Positions 45,952-58,275 of a stretch of 64,000 nt of DNA are shown here, piece after piece. The translations under genes were made by a program, and so were the position numbers. Position 1 is the stretch's first letter. Every line of letters begins with the position of its first letter. The DNA is from Acanthococcus lagerstroemiae (taxonomy: Eukaryota; Arthropoda; Insecta; Hemiptera; Eriococcidae): NCBI GenBank assembly GCA_031841125.1, contig CM063109.1, positions 33,236,038 to 33,300,037 of the forward strand. The letters are read 5' to 3'. The notes under the pieces were generated by a model. The model did no database searches. It was not told the DNA's origin and saw only the letters and a program-made list of their open reading frames with translations.

Positions 45952-48900
45952 TTAAAGATCGACAATGCCGGTGTGGAATTTGAGTTCAAATGAAAGATGG
46001 CGCTTATTTCCTCTTAATATTTTAAAAGTGCCTTGATCTCCCCAGTCTTTGTTCCATGAATTGGCGACCAACCAATATGGCGTGTTCTTCTCGACGCCCC
46101 AACCAATGACCCGAACCGCGTGAAAACCACGAAATTTCCCCGTTGTATGTGCATATACACCTGAAACAAAACCAATCAGTTCAATTGGCGATGTGTAAGT
46201 AGTAATAAGGGAATTCTAATGAAGATACTTCACTCTTTGAAAATCCGCGATTATATAACACTGAATGATCTTACAGGAGATTCAACTACACCATCATATC
46301 AAGAATTGTATAGACCACACATTCCCACGTATTTTTCAAGTTCTAAGTCAAAAGTGCTGTCAAATCTTGAAAAAACTAAGGTCAATTTTCTTTCCATTTT
46401 TTCAACTTTTATTTATTAATTTTTTTTTTGTCTGTGTACAAAAATGGTTCAGCATTCGACGATTTTCGAAATATTTCATTCCCAGTGGCTAAACTTATTC
46501 CCTTTTTAGTCTAAATTTCTCATATCATAGTCCCTGTAAACCATTATCGATGGGGGTTTCATGGATAAAAACAATAACAAACTGTATTTAGTAATCACCG
46601 AAATTCTATTATCGATATATAAGTATGTACGTGCAGTTATATATATTATTTTGGAAATTTCTTGTCCTTACCCCTGTGGACCATTGAAAACGAATTCAGT
46701 GACTTCAAAACCCCATTTTCGATGTATTCAACTGCAATACCTGTAATTTTCATGTTCTTTCTCCTCAGTGGAGTTTTTAAAATGAAGCTTTGGAACAATA
46801 AAATTTCTTAAATGGACTTAACGTTTCTAAAATACAGATGGACAATATTAGATAATCGTTGTCATGCTTTAATTTAGTTTCTGTAGTCTGTAATGTTTGA
46901 TGTTAAAACAAAGTTGTTCATCTTTTAACCCAAAAATCAACAGAGATCAATGACTTTTGAATTGACTTTCCAGATTCGCGGTTGGTATCTCATAAGTACA
47001 CTAATGTGAACGATTTTTCATGATAAAACTAATTTTTCCGGTCGAGCTCATTAAAGGAAAAGTTGTAGATTGCTTTACGGGGAATCGTGTGTTGAGCTTG
47101 ATCCCTTCGGCCAGACCCTTCAAAATTGTTCGATTTCAAAAAAAACATTTAACTAGTGCCCGTTTCTACACCGAACGAATAAGCTTAGTTATTGTGAAAA
47201 AAACGTTTCAAAAATCACCAAATTTTGAACTATCTCACTAAGTACCTTGAAACAAAAGAACATTATCTTCCTTGGAACCTACAAAAATTCATACAAAATT
47301 CAACTCAAAGCTTTTTGTGATATGCCATGAAGTAGAATAAGATTGACGAGTCAAGACTCAAGAGACCATCAGTTGATTCAGTTCATTTTTAATATTTAAA
47401 AGAAAATCAAATTTCAAGGAGGAATTATCTCTCTCCCACCCCCGTACTTATATAAGTAAGCTGGCCTCATACTTGAAAACTTTGATCGAAAATGTTAGAA
47501 TCGAGTATGCAGACCTAGTGTAGGTAGAATAGGAATCATTTCAAGGTACGCTAAGCGGAGTTTTCCAAGGAACCGAAGGCAATTAAAAGGTGTATGGGAG
47601 GGTTACACGGTATCTTATCAAGGTATTCTAGATAATGTTTTAAGGTACACTAGGTAAGATACAAAAATATATAAAATTAAATCTTTTTTTTTTTTTAATT
47701 TAGAAGAGGGATTAATATCCACTTGGATATTTTTATACTTATATTTTTTGAAGCAAGATTCAAGCTATTGAATGAACTATATTTCATATTTTTCTCTATT
47801 TTCTAGAACTTTTACAACTATTTTGCCCTAGGGCTGACAAGTACATATTATGTCATTAACGGTCAAAGTGGATGAACAAGATCACAGTTTAGTCGTAAAA
47901 TCAAGAAGACCACGATCTAAAAAAAATCACAAAAATCATTCGATATTTATCTGATTTACCGATGTACGACTGCTAAATTCATGATCTCGCCGAATTGCGA
48001 ATAAAGATATGTACTGAATCAAGAACTTTCTACACAAGAATGTGTGTACAATGAAATAACGCAAGGAATGTATACTTACAGTCATCGTGTGTTAACTAAC
48101 ATTTTACAACTATTACAATAAGTACGAGAGCAAAAGATACGAGTAATGAATCTGTTACTTTGTACGGTAGACTGTACCTGATTTATAAGTGACGAAATCT
48201 TCATAAACAGCCATGGAAGTAACGATAGGTCCATCTTTGTATATTTCATTTTGCGCCAAGCCTGCTTCCAACGCGTAATAATCTTTAACTAGAACAACAA
48301 ATAGTGTAATGTAAGTATATTAGAAGTTTGTGTATTTGTACAATAGGGAGAGCAGCTGTGATGTATGAACTTTTCTGCTCCTCACTTATATCTCTTTCTA
48401 TCCTTATATACTATAGCCAAAATCAGTTAAGCCTCACATAAATGGCTATCAGATTTAGAGAAGGCAGCAGTTGTATCATTTGTAAATGAAATTAGTATGC
48501 AAGAATTCAGAATTCAGAAAACCTTTTTTTTTGGGGGGGGGGGAATAAATAAACACTATTAATTTAATATACATAAATGAAGAATTAGCGGCCCCAAAGT
48601 GGGGTTCGCTCCTCCCCTGACCCATGTCGGGCAAAGGTCTCCTGTAGACGCTCCCGTTCACTCCTATTCCTGGCTATTCTTTGGAAGTTGTTACTTTTTA
48701 GAAATTTATTAATATCGTCTTACCATCTTAATGACGTTCCCCTTCTTTTTTTTTCCGTCCAGTGGTTGCCAAAAGGTGGCCCTATAGGTCCAAGTATGCA
48801 AGAATAGAATTCATAAAATATATTGACCATAATAATATCGTACTTCTTATAAGAGAGAATACTTAGATATATCCAACTTCCAAAATTCTATCTTTTAAGG

Positions 48901-51900
48901 TCAGCGATAAGAAAAATTATAGGATACTTTCTTTCAACCGTATATATATATATTATATTGCTTTTACCCATAAACGCAAATAGCCAACTTGGAGTGAGGG
49001 AGGGGCTCATGGAGGGGTTCATGGAGGGGCTACCATGTATGAGAATAATGTCAAACATTCTTTCACTTGTACAATTTTTCTCTCCTTTTTTAGGGGGAGG
49101 AGGGGGTTGGATAATTTGTGGGGACTTTGCTTCCTAAGCCACTCTCTATTAGCATGATTCTATCTCATACCTAAGTATAATATAGTTTTATATCTTTTCT
49201 AGATACATTATAGGTACCTATTTCAAGAAAATGTTCAGTCCTAATTAAAATCAGAACACGTTACCAAAGTTCGAAAGTGACAATGGAGGCACATTTTCCT
49301 GCTATATTAATAATGTGTTGAACATAGTGCGAGCATTTGAAATCAAATAACATATATCATCCTCATCTACATGGTAAAAGCTTATTCACCATGTTCCCTA
49401 GAGCTGAGATTCTTCTAATTGTAACAAACATTGCGACGTTGCCAGATACATAGCTCATCCAAATCCCATTTGGAATTCATCGCTGTAATTTCGAGATGTT
49501 CAAAATAGGGCATCACACAGGACTCTAATGCCTATCACGGTGCCATGAACACGGTAATGCTGTTCAGCTATTCTACTCATACAGTAAGACCCCTCCTTGT
49601 TGAGTGCTGAGCTAAGCTGAGGAGTTAGGGTGATGCGAGAGATTTAACTTAGTTCTGAATAGACCCGAGCAAAATCAAGTAGCTTTCCAGTCAGTTGGTA
49701 GTGGGGACAGGCGCATGTATTATCACTCCATCTACTACTCGCCGAGAATGATGAAGCCAGAGTGTTGGTCAGATCAAACCAAAGGCTGCTTGCTCGGTTA
49801 TTAAAGAACGCCGCGGAGTGAGCAAAGCGCTATTACCAGTTATGTCCTTCTGCTCGGCCCCGCCCACTTTGTACTAAAAGAATGCCACGGATCGAGAATC
49901 CTTCTCCGTCCCGAGGGGAGTGGAGCAGAATTCGTGATTCCTGGCGTTCTTTCAATACAAAGTAGGCGGGCCGAGCAGAAAGACATAACTTATAGTAGTG
50001 CTTTGCTCGCTCCGCGGCGTTCTTCAAGAACAAAGCGGGCAGCCTTTTGTTTACTCTGATCAACATTCTTGCTCCGATTTTTGACGATGGAGTGAAAGTG
50101 AACGTGTATGTCCCCATTATCAACTGATCTAAAAGCGACTCGATCCTGCTCTGCTCTGCTGTTTACTTCGAGCAGAATAAAAGCGATGAAACCGTCTGCT
50201 AGTGTCGACTCCTGAAAAGATGATCAAGATTTTGATGTTCCCAATAAGAATACGTTGCTAAACTTTAAAGCTTTCGTAATTGCTGAAAACCGGTCTTTTT
50301 AAAATCATATAACGCGTCAAATTGAAACTTGAAGTCTCTATAGTTTATGATGAAAGGTACCCGAACTGCAAAGTGAAGCGCATTTGTGCCGACCGGAAAA
50401 TCTACCCATTTGATAACCATTTGTGAGTCAAGTGTGAGGATTCATCGAAAAATTTTACATTAATAGGCGGAGCCTAATTTTAGTTTCCTCTTTGTGACGA
50501 TGAAGCGCTTTTGTGATGCGTCACAACTGAGATCTTTGCAGATCGGGTAGGTAATTTAATGCACTTTATTCCTTCCTGTTATAGATGAATAAGTTGATTT
50601 CCAAATTACTGTTTGTCTTATGGAATTTTATCATTGGTACAAAAAGCGCTTCTAAACAACTAATATATGAAAAATGGAGCCGTTTCAAGTTCATAAATGA
50701 AAACCAGAGACCTCAGTATCTGAATTCATCTATTACACGACCCATGAAAAAACATTTTATTGACTAGAAAAAACGAATTCAAGTTACATGCATGTATTCT
50801 TATGGTGATAACGTTCATGATCACCTTTTCAGGAAATTTTACGGCAGGGCTACCAACTTCAGGAACTCAAGTTTTAGCGTTTATTAAGGAACACACCTAC
50901 ACTGTCTTTAAGCAAACATTTCAGTGTTGCCAGATCATTAATCTAAATCCTTTGAGGTTTGTCTCTGTTATTTTCCAATTTCCAAAACATGTGGAAAAAC
51001 TTTTCGTTATTAGGCCCACAGTGGGCATCACACAATGCAGTAAGGTTGATCGAGGGGCCACAAATGCGGCCACAATCGGTCAAGTAGTATACCAAAAACT
51101 TACTTTTAATTCGATCATGTTTGTAATCCTTATTATACTCTTTGTTGTGACAATGTCGTGACTTACACTTCGGTGCTTTGACTTTTTTCAGCGACTTACA
51201 CCTTGGTAATTTTGTACCATTCACATGGTGGGCACAAGGTTGTATCAAGTATGGTTGACAACCCTGAAACATACTTTTATTTCATTTGTCTGAATTGATG
51301 GATTTAAAATCCAAATATACTTACGGATAATGAACAGGTTGAAAAAACTTACTTGCTTGGAATTGTAGTCTCCACCCGTAACTGCACCATTTTCTTTTAA
51401 ATATCTCCAAACTTTGAAAGATTTACCTCCTTTGCAACCGTCGTGTTTAAAACACTTGGAGCAACAAGAAAGCGTTTGCTGGACCGAACGAAGCAATTTC
51501 TGTTTTCCTTTAGATTTAATGCATATTCGATCTGTGAATGCCGATAAAACGCTTACAGCCTGCAAAATTGTGGCGAGTAATTAGGAAGGATTTATCCCCT
51601 GATTTTGAATCAGCAATAATACGGAGTGGATCATTATTACAAGAATATTATGTATGTTACTGACTCAATTAGCGAATTCAGATTGCGAAATCAGCGAAAA
51701 TGGTCAATGGAGCAATTGACTTACTGCCATGGACGGCAGCTTCAGCGGTACTCACAGACTCTAGTACCTGATGACAGTGTTCGAGCACCACATGGGAAAA
51801 TGAAAGGTGGACGGGGAGGATAGAGGTATTTCAAAAGACTCTGCGAGGGGAAGAGCGAGTTGAACCAAGTCGAGCAACTTATGAGAAAAATAAATTTGCT

Positions 51901-54900
51901 TTTTGCTGGTTCAGATGCAAAACGTAGGGGGATAAGTTGAATAATCTATTTTACATTGAATTTAGTAGAAGAGTCCAGACTTACCCAACAGGATCCGCAA
52001 TGTCCTTGGTCGTAAATATGAGCAATACTTTTGCACTTGGGCCAATATTTTCGCGCATCGAAGTTTTTAGGTAAATTCTTATTATTTCTGGCGTCACTGT
52101 CACTCTTATACATCATGTATTCGGAAACCGCAGGTGTATAAAGTTGTTCCCCAACCATATAACTTAAATCAATAATGCTCGATTCGTTGGTAAAATCTGT
52201 TCTCGCCTGAGCATTCAATTCATAAATCATGATAACATGTAAGAAAATATCTCGTAAACCTATATAAGTTGGTACATTTAATTTAACTCTTTCAGATTCA
52301 GCGAGATTTTCTGAAAAGCGTTAAGATTAGTTCCATATTATTCCATGCAAATTTGCCTAAGACACTTTAATACTTTTTAAGATTTGTTCAAAACTGTTTA
52401 GGACTATTTCATTTCAGGGGCGGATTAACATGTAAGCATGGGAAGCATTTGCTTTAAGGCGCGGAGAAAAGAAGGGCGCCATCAGAACAATTTTTTATTT
52501 TTTAAATGTAGGCATACTTTTTTTAATGAAAACGCAATGTTCTGAGCAATTAAATTGTTACATATTTCTGAAAGTCTCCATCTCTAAGAAATTCTGTTTA
52601 CGTGGCGCAAGGCATGTGCACGCCGACAGAGCTCGCTGAGGGCGCCAATTTTGATCTTTCTTCTTACACCAGAAAGGGTTGATCCGTCCCTATACAGGCT
52701 GCTTCAGACTTGTCAAGAAAGGGACGTACCGAAAAGTTTTTCCTGGGGGGGGGGGAGCAGAGATGTCAAAGTCCCAACTGATTAACTGATTCAAATAACT
52801 CAGAACTCCCACGTATCAAAGCAAAAAGAAAAAAAAAGCTTTTGACTTGTTGGATTTTTTTACTTGCTCAACTCAAAATTCCCAAGTATTAAAGCCACCC
52901 CAAAAAAGCTTCTGCCTTTTTGGATCTTTCAAACTTCTCAACTCAAAGTTTCCAAGTATTGAAGCAAAAAAAAGCAAAAAAAAAAAAGCAGAAAGAAAGC
53001 AAAAAAAGCAGAAAGAAAGCAAAAAAAGCGTTTCACTTGTTGAATTTTTCCAACTTTTCAACTCAAAATTCCCTAGTATCAAAGTGAAAAAAAGCTACTT
53101 ACTTGTTGGATCTTCCCAACTTTAAAAAGAAAAGCTTTTGACTTGGTGGATTTTTCCAACTTCTCCACTCAAAATTCCCAAGTATCAAATTTGACTTGTT
53201 GATTTTTTTCAAATTCTCAACTTAAAAATCCCAATTGTTAGATTTTCCTAGCTTCTCAACTCAAGATTCCCTAGTATCAAAGTAAAAAAAAAAAATCTGA
53301 CTTGTTGAATCTTTCCGACTTTTCAACTCAAAATTCCCAATTGTTGGATTTTCCCAACTTCAAAAAGAAAAGACATTGACTTGTTTAATTTTTCCAGCTA
53401 CTTAACTCAAAATTCCCAAGTATCAAAGCAAAAAGAAAAAAAGCTTCTGACTTGTTCGATTCTCTCAACTTCTCAACTCAAACTTCCCAATTGTTGGATT
53501 TTCCCCAAGTTTAAAAAGATAAAAAACTTCTCACTTGTTGGATTATCTCAACTCTATGGAAATTTCCCAACTAGTAAGTTTCCCCAACTACTGAGTAAAA
53601 AATTTCCTACGGGGGGAAGCTCCCCCTTCCGTCCTATCGGTACGTCTGTGTGTCAGGACTAATGTCGGAACTAAGGAATTTCCTCATTCTTTTATTCCTT
53701 TATTCCGTTCCTATCTTTTATATTTCTTTTCCTTCTTCATTCTTTGATTATTTCCCTCATTGTTTTCTTTCTTGTTTTCATTCCGTGATTTAGAAAAATG
53801 TTGTGCCCCATCAGGATGGAGCGGGGAGGGGGCACTGGGGGGCTCGAAATAGTTGGCACAAAAAAGCACAACTTCAGCGCAATCATTTTAGGTTGTGTTC
53901 AGTTTCTTTGCAGTTAATTTCATTATTTTCATTGCATTTTGCCAGCGGTGCAGTGACCTACTTTTGGTTTTTTGGTCATAACTTGGAGGCAGTTTGTGAA
54001 AAAATGGTAGGGCTAGTGGGAAAAATGAAGCATAATTAGAGCACAACTTTTCTGCATACATTCGACTTGGTAATGCAAGAAGACCGTTGTGCCTCCATCA
54101 GGGGGTAGCGGGGAGGGGGGACTGGGGGGCTCGAAATTATTGACATAAAAAAGCACAATTCCAGCACAATCATTTAAGGTTGAGTTCAGTTTCATTAGAG
54201 TTAATTTCATTATTTTCATTGCATGTCGTCAGCGGCACATTGGCCCATCACTTTCGGTTTTTTGTTCATAATTTGGGGGCAGTTTGTACAAAAGTGGTGG
54301 GGCTGGTGGGAACATAAAACATAATTAGAGCACAATTTTTCTACATACTTCCGACTTGGTAGTGCGAGAAAAATGTGGTGCCTTTATCAGGGGGAGTGGG
54401 AAGGGGCACTGGGAAAAGCAGCACACTGATTTTTGCGGGTGTTCATTTCCATCGGAGTTAATTTCAAAATTTCCTTTGCATGTCGCCAGCAGCACATTGG
54501 CCTACTTTATTTTTTTGGCTTTAACTTCAGAAGGAATGGAGCACAAATTCTGCAGTTGGAGGCACAAAAAAGCACAATTAAAGCACAATTTTTCTGTATT
54601 TGTTTCATTCTATTCCGCATGCATGTGCCGCTGGCGACATGGGGTGGTGATTTTTTTTTAAAGCGCCTTTTCTTTGCTGAGTGGACTAAGGCCGTTGCCC
54701 TCTTTTCCCCTTATACCATGATGTTGCTGGAAAAACTCATGACTTGAAATCAAATACTTGAATTACTTGAATCGAAATTTTTGTGAAATTTGTTTCTACT
54801 TTTAAATTTTGTAAATTTACATAATACATAGTTACCAAATGACACTGAAGTAATGGTGTAGCCAAGAGGGTATCCGGACCGCCCTTTGCAACTTCGTCAA

Positions 54901-56134
54901 ATAGTGGTTTTTCTAATTTTAACACCCCCTTTAACACCCCTTCCCTCTTTAGTCAAGATCAGGCCCCCTCCCCCTAGAACACGGGACTGGTTGTACCACT
55001 GCATTGAAGTTTAACAAGAGATTTCCCACAAGGGTAATTAAAAATTTTTCTCTTGCAATTAAGAACTAGAATTCGGTTGAACTATTGGTTTGTACAGAAA
55101 CATTGATTATTTTTAACTAACCTCTATTACATATATCTTCGAAGAATTTTATGGAAATGAAAAAAAAATGTCATTTAAGTCGATGCATCTTAAATAAAAA
55201 AGTTCACTGATCTCTAACGTTGCGTTTTATTATTTTTCCTACAAAATTAGGTAGAAATCTTCAACTGATTACCGAATATAAAAGAACAAATGTCCATATT
55301 TTAATCAATTTTCCTAACCGAACTCGATTTTTAGGAGTCTTAAAAACGAAATTCAGAATTCATTTGACGGTTATTTTCAAGGTCATTTAACAACTAAGAA
55401 ATACGGTATTTCCTAAAATAAAGAAAACCCTTATTTTCAGTGTCCCAAACGGCAATAGCCATTTTCAAAGTTCAAGAAAAACTTCTTTGATCCAACCCAA
55501 TTAGAACCTATTCGCAGAGGCTGAGGATGTCTCTGTTATTTATTTAGGAGTGCGATATATTGTCTGTATGTTGACAATTGAAACCCTAATTGTGAAAACA
55601 ACCATAGTCAGTTACGATTTTCTGACTTAAAATGACAGACCTAGCTATATCCCCTGCTCAGATGGATGTTCTGCTTGCTTGTTTTCATTCTTGGATGATG
55701 ACTTGATCGTTGATAGCGGGACGTATGGCGATGCACGCATGCCAAATTGGCCCTAGGACACCGCACCCCCTATTCTGGAAATGCCCCGAATGGGATTGCG
55801 TCAGAATAGGGGGAATGATGACTTGATAAAAGGAGCTGTAATGTTCTTAATGCCTACTGATAGATCTCAGTCTGTCACTGAAGTCAAAAAATCAAAACTA
55901 TGTTTTTTTTTCCACAATTAGGGTTTCAATTTAATTTACGAATAATTAATTCCTAGTCTATTTCATCTTACTGCAGGAACTAAGTCGCAATTAATGTTGG
56001 ATTACCTTCCACGTAGTTCCCAGTGCATTAACATAGTCCGCTATTTCTTTCAATCTACTGACTGGTATTTTCACTTCTGTCCCACATGTCATATAAGTAA
56101 CGAAAACCAGTTGTAAGACAAAGAATTTCTGCAT
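45952..56134 (-). CDS. Cathepsin B-like cysteine protease, six exons, complete
   Basis: Exons (minus): 56134-56006, 52206-51985, 51559-51353, 51263-51104, 48288-48178, 46160-45952. All borders are GT/AG with matching phases (0,0,0,1,1), giving 345 residues. Residues 1-17 are a signal peptide; about 18-93 form the propeptide with the TTWKA motif. The mature part starts near [14 protein letters not shown]. Active-site residues are intact: QGHCGSCW (Cys116), [11 protein letters not shown] (His290), VANSWN (Asn310). The occluding loop typical of cathepsin B is present with its paired histidines ([14 protein letters not shown]), implying dipeptidyl carboxypeptidase as well as endopeptidase ability. 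The expected RGxNHCGIE near the C-terminus is replaced by [20 protein letters not shown], a real departure. An earlier in-frame ATG at 56191 is possible, but 56134 gives a cleaner signal peptide. Expected location: lysosome or gut lumen. Confidence 0.93.
46161..48177. other. Intron 5 of the cathepsin B gene, no feature seen
   Basis: AT-rich sequence without recognised repeats. Short frames on the plus strand (for example 47020-47241) have no family resemblance. Confidence 0.5.
48585..48755 (-). pseudogene. LINE 3' coding fragment in cathepsin B intron
   Basis: On the minus strand the sequence reads [11 protein letters not shown], a stop, [20 protein letters not shown], then [19 protein letters not shown]. 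This corresponds to the GRPxxRWxDDI ... GxxWQRxARNRxxWxxxxE(A/T)F tail of non-LTR retrotransposon polyproteins. It lies in intron 4 of the cathepsin gene on the same strand, with a T/G-rich tract nearby. Only about 50 codons survive. Confidence 0.6.
48760..49660. other. Cathepsin B intron 4, no feature seen
   Basis: AT-rich, with a short (TA)n tract at 48942-48957 and three near-identical GGAGGGGCTCATGGAGGGGT phrases at 49000-49035. No exon. Confidence 0.45.
49667..50152. mobile_element. Foldback element, near-perfect 485-bp palindrome
   Basis: Left and right halves are reverse complements over about 240 bases each, with only a short unpaired centre near 49905-49915. Examples of paired text: GAACGCCGCGGAGTGAGCAA with its complement in TTGCTCGCTCCGCGGCGTTC; AGTTATGTCCTTCTGCTCGG with CCGAGCAGAAAGACATAACT; ACTTTGTACTAAAAGAATGC with GCGTTCTTTCAATACAAAGT. 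The arms are GC-richer than the flanks. A transcript through it would form a long hairpin. It lies in intron 4 of the cathepsin B gene. No flanking duplication was resolved. Confidence 0.85.
50585..50767 (+). other. Small open frame with signal-like N-terminus
   Basis: Sixty codons following [32 protein letters not shown] is basic then hydrophobic like a signal peptide, and the rest is basic and polar. It lies on the strand opposite the cathepsin B gene, in its intron 4. No family recognised; possibly chance. Confidence 0.2.
52415..52692. mobile_element. hAT-type MITE family F, copy 1
   Basis: Left end CAGGGGCGGATTAACATG, right end GTTGATCCGTCCCTA, inverted to each other. The interior (AAGCATGG(G/A)AAGCATTTGCT, AGAAGGGCGCCAT, GCCGACAGAGCTCGCTGAGG) matches 57465-57657. 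The flanking octamers do not match. Confidence 0.75.
52719..53650 (+). mobile_element. hAT MITE family A, copy 8, expanded internal minisatellite
   Basis: Ends AAGGGACGTACCGAAAAG and CTATCGGTACGTCTGTG, flanked by TGTCAAGA and TGTCAGGA (seven of eight). At 932 bases it is two and a half times the usual copy, because the internal unit (TTGACTTGTTGGATTTTTCC, AACTTCTCAACTCAAAATTC, CCAAGTATCAAAGCAAAAA) is present about eleven times. Partial units with AGAAAGCAAAAAA runs at 52970-53030 suggest slippage. Confidence 0.88.
53795..54655. repeat. Three tandem units of about 285 bp
   Basis: Units begin near 53799, 54089 and 54373, each with GTGCC(C/T)CATCAGG, GGGGAGGGGGCACTGGGG, AAAAAGCACAA, TTAATTTCATTATTTTCATT, GCAGCGG-like text and GGCAGTTTGT. 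The third unit carries an internal deletion. Frames running through it are not conserved between units. Confidence 0.75.
54851..55001. mobile_element. hAT MITE family D, copy 4
   Basis: Ends TAATGGTGTAGCCAAG and CTGGTTGTACCACTG. Flanks CACTGAAG and CATTGAAG match at seven of eight positions. The C-rich subterminal block (CCCCTTCCCTCTTTAGTCAA) agrees with other family D copies. Confidence 0.78.
55716..55830 (-). repeat. Dispersed repeat, family G, copy 3
   Basis: Inverted copy of 961-1076: CATGCGTGCATCGCCATACG, GGTGCGGTGTCCTAGGGCCA and GACGCAATCCCATTCGGGGC on the minus strand. Confidence 0.65.
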
Positions 56135-57460
56135 TTCTGTAACGTTCAATTTTTTCGATGTCAGTAACAGCGTTATAGAAAATCCTTGCATTTTAAGTTT
56201 TTCAAAATAGTTGTCAGAATGTTTTTCTTAAATTAGTAATAAAAATAGGGAGACTCACTTAATATTCCGCGGCAAAAACTGAATATCAGAGACACAGCGA
56301 GGAATAGTATTCTTGAAATTTACCTATACCACAAAATCAACCGGCCAGTCATAGATTCACGTTTACTGCACGCGGATTTTTGCAAAATTATCTACCAATG
56401 AATCGATTTGTAAAATCAGAGCGGCACTGACCACTTGAATGGGTTAGTTTACTTATAGGCCAGTACTATACTCAGAAAGAGTCCTTCATGAGACTGGTAT
56501 CTACTTCAGCTGTTATAAATTGACATTATCCGGATAAGACTTTTCCTTGAATTATGCAAGGACTGTTTGAGGGAACCGGTGACGATTCTTCTTTCAAGAG
56601 AATCAACTTACCATAAGAGTAGGAGTAGGTAAATCATGCGGTCACTGGTTATTTTCGGTGCCAGTTGTGTGTGTATGCTTGCACGAACACACATGCAAGT
56701 GATATACTCAAGTATCCACAGTTCAAACATACCAAAATGAACGAAATTTAATCGTTGAAATTTATCAGTGTACTATCGAGAGCCACGAAAATGGTAGCTA
56801 AAGTTAAGTAGCTATGTCACTTGTCAAGCACGTGTAATCTTCATCGAATAGGTAATTAAACGAGGAAAAGCAAATGTCAGTTCACACAGACGAGAACTGT
56901 AGCGATAGTACAATGGAAGAACGCCATATTTCCCGCCGCTTCTTTGACCATGAAATCAGAACTCCTAGGTACTTGTGATTTGAAACGTATGTAAGTACGT
57001 TTTGCTAACTGAAATGTAAGTTTAACGTGCTAACTTGATTTAAGTATCGGTATATAGCTGCGTATTTGGCTGATACAGCTGGAACTTGTGAACGTACGTA
57101 CTCGTAGTCGCCGGTTTTCCGGAATTTGTACGAGAAGTGTTTAGTCCGGATTGCAAAACAAGGGCGTTCAAAATCAAAAATGTGAATGTGGAAAAAGCGC
57201 GAACTTACCGTGAGTGCTAAAACGTAGATTGCATTGAACTGAACTGATGTCCTGCCTGACTAATCGAGGGAGAAAAAGGATAGTGAGTCGTGAGAAGAAA
57301 AAGAGCGTAGTTTTAAAAAGATCGCGTCCCGGAAGTACAGGAATGCACGAGACGAAAGTCTTTGTTAGACACTCGCATCGTACTACCCAGAGAAGTATAG
57401 TCCGGCAGGACGATGCGTACGAAAGTATACCTTGGAGAGGAGAAGCAAACAGGGCAAATG
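56135..57460. other. Region upstream of the cathepsin B gene
   Basis: This must contain the cathepsin B promoter (minus strand), but no TATA box or start site could be placed with confidence. No coding exon seen. The open frame at 57247-57534 runs into a MITE and has no recognised family. Confidence 0.35.
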
Positions 57461-57464
57461 TGCC

Positions 57465-57657
57465 TAGGGGCGGATTAACACGTAAGCATGGAAAGCATTT
57501 GCTGAGGGCGCGGAGAAGAGAAGGGCGCCATTAGGGGGCAATACAATTTTAAACATAAACGCCGGGCGGTATAGCGCCTTGCGCGCCCCGGTAGAGCCCG
57601 CTGAGGGTGCCAACTTTGATCTTGCTTCCTACGCCAGAAAGGGTTAATCCACCCCTG
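57465..57657. mobile_element. hAT-type MITE family F, copy 2
   Basis: Ends TAGGGGCGGATTAAC and GTTAATCCACCCCTG; flanks AATGTGCC and AATGGGCC match at seven of eight. At 193 bases it is shorter than copy 1. Confidence 0.82.
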
Positions 57658-58082
57658 AATGGGCCAAATGTGGCCTAAAGCATGAATGGGGTCAACTTTG
57701 GGCATTAACACGTTATAAGACCGAGAGAGGCAAGCGATGAAAATTTATGAAAATGACTATACTTACTATTCAAGTTTTAATTCCTAATGGTAAAATATTG
57801 TCAGTTGGTTTGAAAAATCCAGAAACACAGTCCGGGTCGGAAGTTCTAGAAACATAATTTCTCTCTCGATTCAACGAAAGAATGTGGCAAAGTTGTAAAT
57901 ATAATAATTTTCAGCCGGAAATTGATTTAGTCAACCAAGAAGGCATACAAGTAAATAAATTGACTTTAAAAATTATGGTATCGGTTATTGGAAATCAAAG
58001 TTATGGGGACTGAAAGTTACTGATTTTTCAAATGTAGCCATGAGGCCACTTTTGGCTTCTCACTAAGCTATTCCTGGCTACT

Positions 58083-58275
58083 TCCTCTTTTTCTAATTTG
58101 CTCTCAACTCGAGCCCTGGAATCTGCCCTTTCGAGCATTACTTCAGAGACGTCGGGGAGGCTGTTAGGGCTGCCTTAGCCCTCTTCCTTCCTGGCCGAAA
58201 AACCGGCCTAGATCGAAATCCGGCGAGTTGCTACGTGGGCTCGAAACCGGGACCTCCGGATTCCGAGACCAACGC
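58083..58275 (-). mobile_element. tRNA-derived SINE, copy 4 (5' truncated)
   Basis: Minus strand; includes the CCGGAGGTCCCGGTTTCGAGCC arm region (box B altered to GTTTCGAGCC), the body with CTAGGCCGGTTTTTCGGCCA and the 3' end GAGAGCAAATTAGAAAAAGA. The first 20 to 25 bases of the tRNA-like head are missing. Confidence 0.8.

Larger units (their letters stand above)
52207..56005. other. Intron 1 of the cathepsin B gene (3.8 kb), repeat-filled
   Basis: Holds hAT MITEs of families F, A and D, a three-unit tandem repeat (53795-54655) and a family G copy. The rest (55010-55715) shows nothing recognisable. Confidence 0.6.

Noticed and set aside
50760..51161. Plus-strand open frame of 133 codons
   Set aside because: It is mostly antisense to cathepsin B exon 4, which is supported by homology and splicing on the minus strand.
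52847..53125. Lysine-rich open frames
   Set aside because: They are translations of the internal minisatellite of the family A MITE.
53803..54747. Open frames in the 285-bp tandem repeat
   Set aside because: The frames differ from unit to unit and are not conserved, so they are not selected as protein.
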